7,122 bases of DNA from Actinomycetes bacterium (GTDB taxonomy: Bacteria > Actinomycetota > Acidimicrobiia > Acidimicrobiales > UBA8190): positions 1-7,122 of the forward strand of contig JAJZYI010000183.1 of the NCBI GenBank assembly GCA_021798135.1. The letters are read 5' to 3'. The notes beneath the pieces are model-generated. The model made no database searches. It saw only the letters and a program-made list of their open reading frames with translations, and had not been told where the DNA came from. Both the position numbers and the translations under genes were made by a program. Of this stretch, positions 5,954 to 7,122 are shown piece by piece. The number at the start of each line of letters is the position of its first letter. Positions within the stretch are counted from its first letter, which is position 1.

Positions 5954-6229
5954 GTGTCGCCGCGGCGAACCGACCACTCCGGGGGCGAGCACCGGCGGCA
6001 TCGCGGGCGCGGCCGGGCCTGGCAGCGTGGCGGGGAGCGGAGCGGTCCCGACGACCGGCGGACCCGGCTGTCGCACTGGCGGGCCGACGGCGTCGCCAAG
6101 ACTCGCTTCGCCTCCGAGGCCGACGCCAACCGCTTCGCGCTGCAGGTCCGCCTGGAGCACGGCCACGACCCCGCCGTCTACCGTTGCGACCTGTGCGGGG
6201 GCTGGCACCTGGGTGGCGGGGGCGAGTGA
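5954..6229 (+). CDS. Small zinc-ribbon-like CxxC/WH protein
   Basis: The 91-residue product has a basic, low-complexity N-terminal half rich in Arg, Gly and His (about 1-45) and a compact C-terminal half. The latter reads KTRFASEADANRFALQ, a helix with a 'K..F.s...A..fA' pattern, then YRCDLCGGWHLG (77-87), with Cys78, Cys81, Trp84 and His85. The helix plus Y-x-C-x-x-C-x-x-W-H-L ending is a recurring form among tiny actinobacterial and phage-associated proteins, usually left as hypothetical. The cysteines and His could hold one metal ion or act as half of a ribbon in a dimer. Function is unknown; nucleic-acid binding is plausible from the Arg-rich tail but unproven. The gene follows the phosphatase stop by 26 bp on the same strand, so co-transcription is likely. 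The start rests on the AGGGGA site and is moderately sure. The stop lies inside a 17-bp duplication. Confidence 0.72.
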   Translation: MSPRRTDHSGGEHRRHRGRGRAWQRGGERSGPDDRRTRLSHWRADGVAKTRFASEADANRFALQVRLEHGHDPAVYRCDLCGGWHLGGGGE

Positions 6230-6251
6230 CCTGCGGGGGCGAGTGACCTGC
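6218..6251 (+). repeat. 17-bp perfect tandem duplication across a stop codon
   Basis: GGGGGCGAGTGACCTGC occurs at 6218-6234 and again at 6235-6251. It includes the GGCGAG codons and TGA stop of the small CxxC gene, so the stop is duplicated, the second copy out of frame. It looks like a recent slippage event with no effect on the protein, since the first stop is used. Confidence 0.9.
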
Positions 6252-6310
6252 GGCGCGGCTCCGGCGCCATGCGGGTTGCGGCAGCCGAGCGGGGACGGCA
6301 GGCCCGATCC

Positions 6311-7120
6311 TCACGGTGCGCCGGGCAGCCGGCCGGGGCTGCGCACCGCCCAGGCCCGGACGTAGCCCAGGCCCTTCAGGCGGCGGGGACGCAGCTGGCG
6401 GAGCTGCAGCCCCTCGACGTCGACGACCTGCAGGGCGGTGTCCTCGTCGGCGAGCACCGTGCCCGGATGGGCCAGCTCGACCAGCCGGGCGGCACGGTTG
6501 ACGGTGTCGCCGTACAGGTCGCCCTCGACCTCCGACACCGCGCCGCAGGCCAGGCCGGCACAGGCGCCTGGCAGGGCCGGGTCGTCCTCGCAGGCGTGGA
6601 CGAGGGCGAGAGCGCCAGTGGCGGCCGAGGCCCCGTCGGGGAAGGCGAAGAGCACGGCGTCGCCGATCGTCTTCACGACCCTGCCGCCGTGCACGACGAG
6701 GTGGCGGGTGGCCAGCTCCTGGAAGCGCGTGACGAGCTCGGGGAGCTCTCCCGGTCCCAGCGTGGCGCTCAGCCGCGTGTAGCCGACGAGGTCGGCGAAC
6801 CCCACGACCTCGGAGGTCCGGGGCTTCAGGTGGCGCTCCAGCGCCGTCAGGAGGTGCCGTCGCCACGAGTACTCCACGAACCGGTCCATCGTCGGCACGA
6901 CCACGTCGGCGATCGTGTCGGTCAGCTCCTGCAGGTCGTGCAGCACGGCGCCGCCGCTCAAGGTGACGCCGGCCGCCTGCGCGCCGCCGGTGTCCTCGGG
7001 CCGGGCTCGCGCCGGTGCCGTGAAGGTCGGGCCGGGTGCGCCTGGCGGCGGTGCCGTGCCGGTCGGGCCGGGTGCGCCTGGCGGCGGTGCCGTGCCGGTC
7101 GGGCCGGGTGCGCCTGGCGC
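6311..7120 (-). CDS. Class III adenylate/guanylate cyclase with repeat linker, 5' partial
   Basis: The catalytic domain is complete. Numbering from the TTG at 6961, it has Asp57 in GFADLVGYT and Asp101 in TIGDAVLF as the two metal ligands, Lys97 and Asp148 (GDLYGD) as the adenine-selecting pair, and Asn155 and Arg159 (VNRAAR) for the transition state. The Lys/Asp pair predicts cAMP from ATP. Residues 1-46 (helical, with VVPTMDRFVEYSWRRHL) resemble the linker helix before the cyclase domain in Rv1264-type mycobacterial cyclases. No membrane segment is seen. On the - strand the frame has no stop from 6961 to the right edge; 53 more codons read as a Pro/Gly/Ala/Thr-rich linker with 12-residue repeats. 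The true start is therefore probably beyond the window. If the linker is not translated, the TTG at 6961 or GTG at 6946 would start a cyclase-only protein, but neither has a good Shine-Dalgarno sequence. It converges on the phosphatase/CxxC pair with 81 bp between stops. Confidence 0.87.
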   Translation of the reverse strand, partial: APGAPGPTGTAPPPGAPGPTGTAPPPGAPGPTFTAPARARPEDTGGAQAAGVTLSGGAVLHDLQELTDTIADVVVPTMDRFVEYSWRRHLLTALERHLKPRTSEVVGFADLVGYTRLSATLGPGELPELVTRFQELATRHLVVHGGRVVKTIGDAVLFAFPDGASAATGALALVHACEDDPALPGACAGLACGAVSEVEGDLYGDTVNRAARLVELAHPGTVLADEDTALQVVDVEGLQLRQLRPRRLKGLGYVRAWAVRSPGRLPGAP

Positions 7121-7122
7121 CG
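7026..7122 (-). repeat. 36-bp tandem repeats encoding a Pro/Gly-rich linker
   Basis: Two identical 36-bp units (7026-7061, 7062-7097) and 25 bp of a third (7098-7122, one mismatch) reach the right edge. A degenerate partial copy precedes them at about 7011-7025. In the cyclase frame each unit encodes PGPTGTAPPPGA. Unit length is divisible by three. The array probably continues outside the window. Confidence 0.93.

Noticed and set aside
6252..6268. GGCGC...GCGCC hairpin between the convergent small gene and cyclase gene
   Set aside because: It has a 5-bp stem, a 7-nt loop and no T-tract, and such matches are expected by chance in sequence this GC-rich.
4869..6866. Long open frames on both strands across the phosphatase (4312-6246 +, 4869-6866 -)
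   Set aside because: They are shadows of the phosphatase and cyclase frames, with low-complexity Arg-rich translations. The phosphatase and cyclase catalytic motifs lie in other phases.
1834..7120. A joint c-di-GMP/cAMP signalling island
   Set aside because: Both cyclases are present, but they are in separate transcripts about 2.6 kb apart with unrelated genes between, and GGDEF and class III cyclases are common in actinobacteria.

Overview
The window is very GC-rich, uses almost only G/C-ending codons, and has GTG/TTG starts and TAnnnT-type -10 boxes placed for leaderless translation. This points to a high-GC actinomycete. An uncultured acidimicrobium-like lineage is my best guess, but that is an inference from style and protein families, not from a marker gene. 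I see no rRNA, tRNA, CRISPR array, transposase or phage structural gene.

Layout, left to right: (1) about 3-1520 (+), a glycine- and cysteine-rich, probably exported protein resembling the glycine-rich domain of ALK/LTK-type proteins. It is open at the left edge, and its first 75 bp are a perfect inverted copy of its own 3' region. (2) 1521-1833, a convergent intergenic region carrying a minisatellite of seven and a half 18-bp G-run repeats with G-quadruplex geometry. (3) 1834-3732 (-), a polytopic membrane diguanylate cyclase with intact GGEEI active site and RxxD inhibitory site. (4) 3733-3946, an intergenic region. (5) 3947-4321 (-), a small lipoprotein, translationally coupled by an ATGA overlap to (6) 4318-4878 (-), a conserved-looking acidic protein of unknown function. 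(7) 4879-4970, a 92-bp divergent promoter region. (8) 4971-5927 (+), an inositol-monophosphatase-family phosphatase with a repeat-built N-terminal extension, followed by (9) 5954-6229 (+), a small CxxC/WH zinc-ribbon-like protein. (10) 6311-7120 (-), a class III nucleotidyl cyclase whose frame stays open to the right edge through a Pro/Gly/Ala repeat linker.

The region holds two nucleotide second-messenger synthases (c-di-GMP and probably cAMP) and two surface or envelope candidates (glycine-rich protein, lipoprotein), but nothing shows they form one pathway. Short tandem duplications recur: an 18-bp array after the glycine-rich gene, 33-bp units in the phosphatase, 36-bp units in the cyclase, and a 17-bp duplication across a stop codon. 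These repeats and the 75-bp inverted repeat are the least explained structures here. No complete, convincing new multi-gene system is visible; the best candidates are listed as findings.
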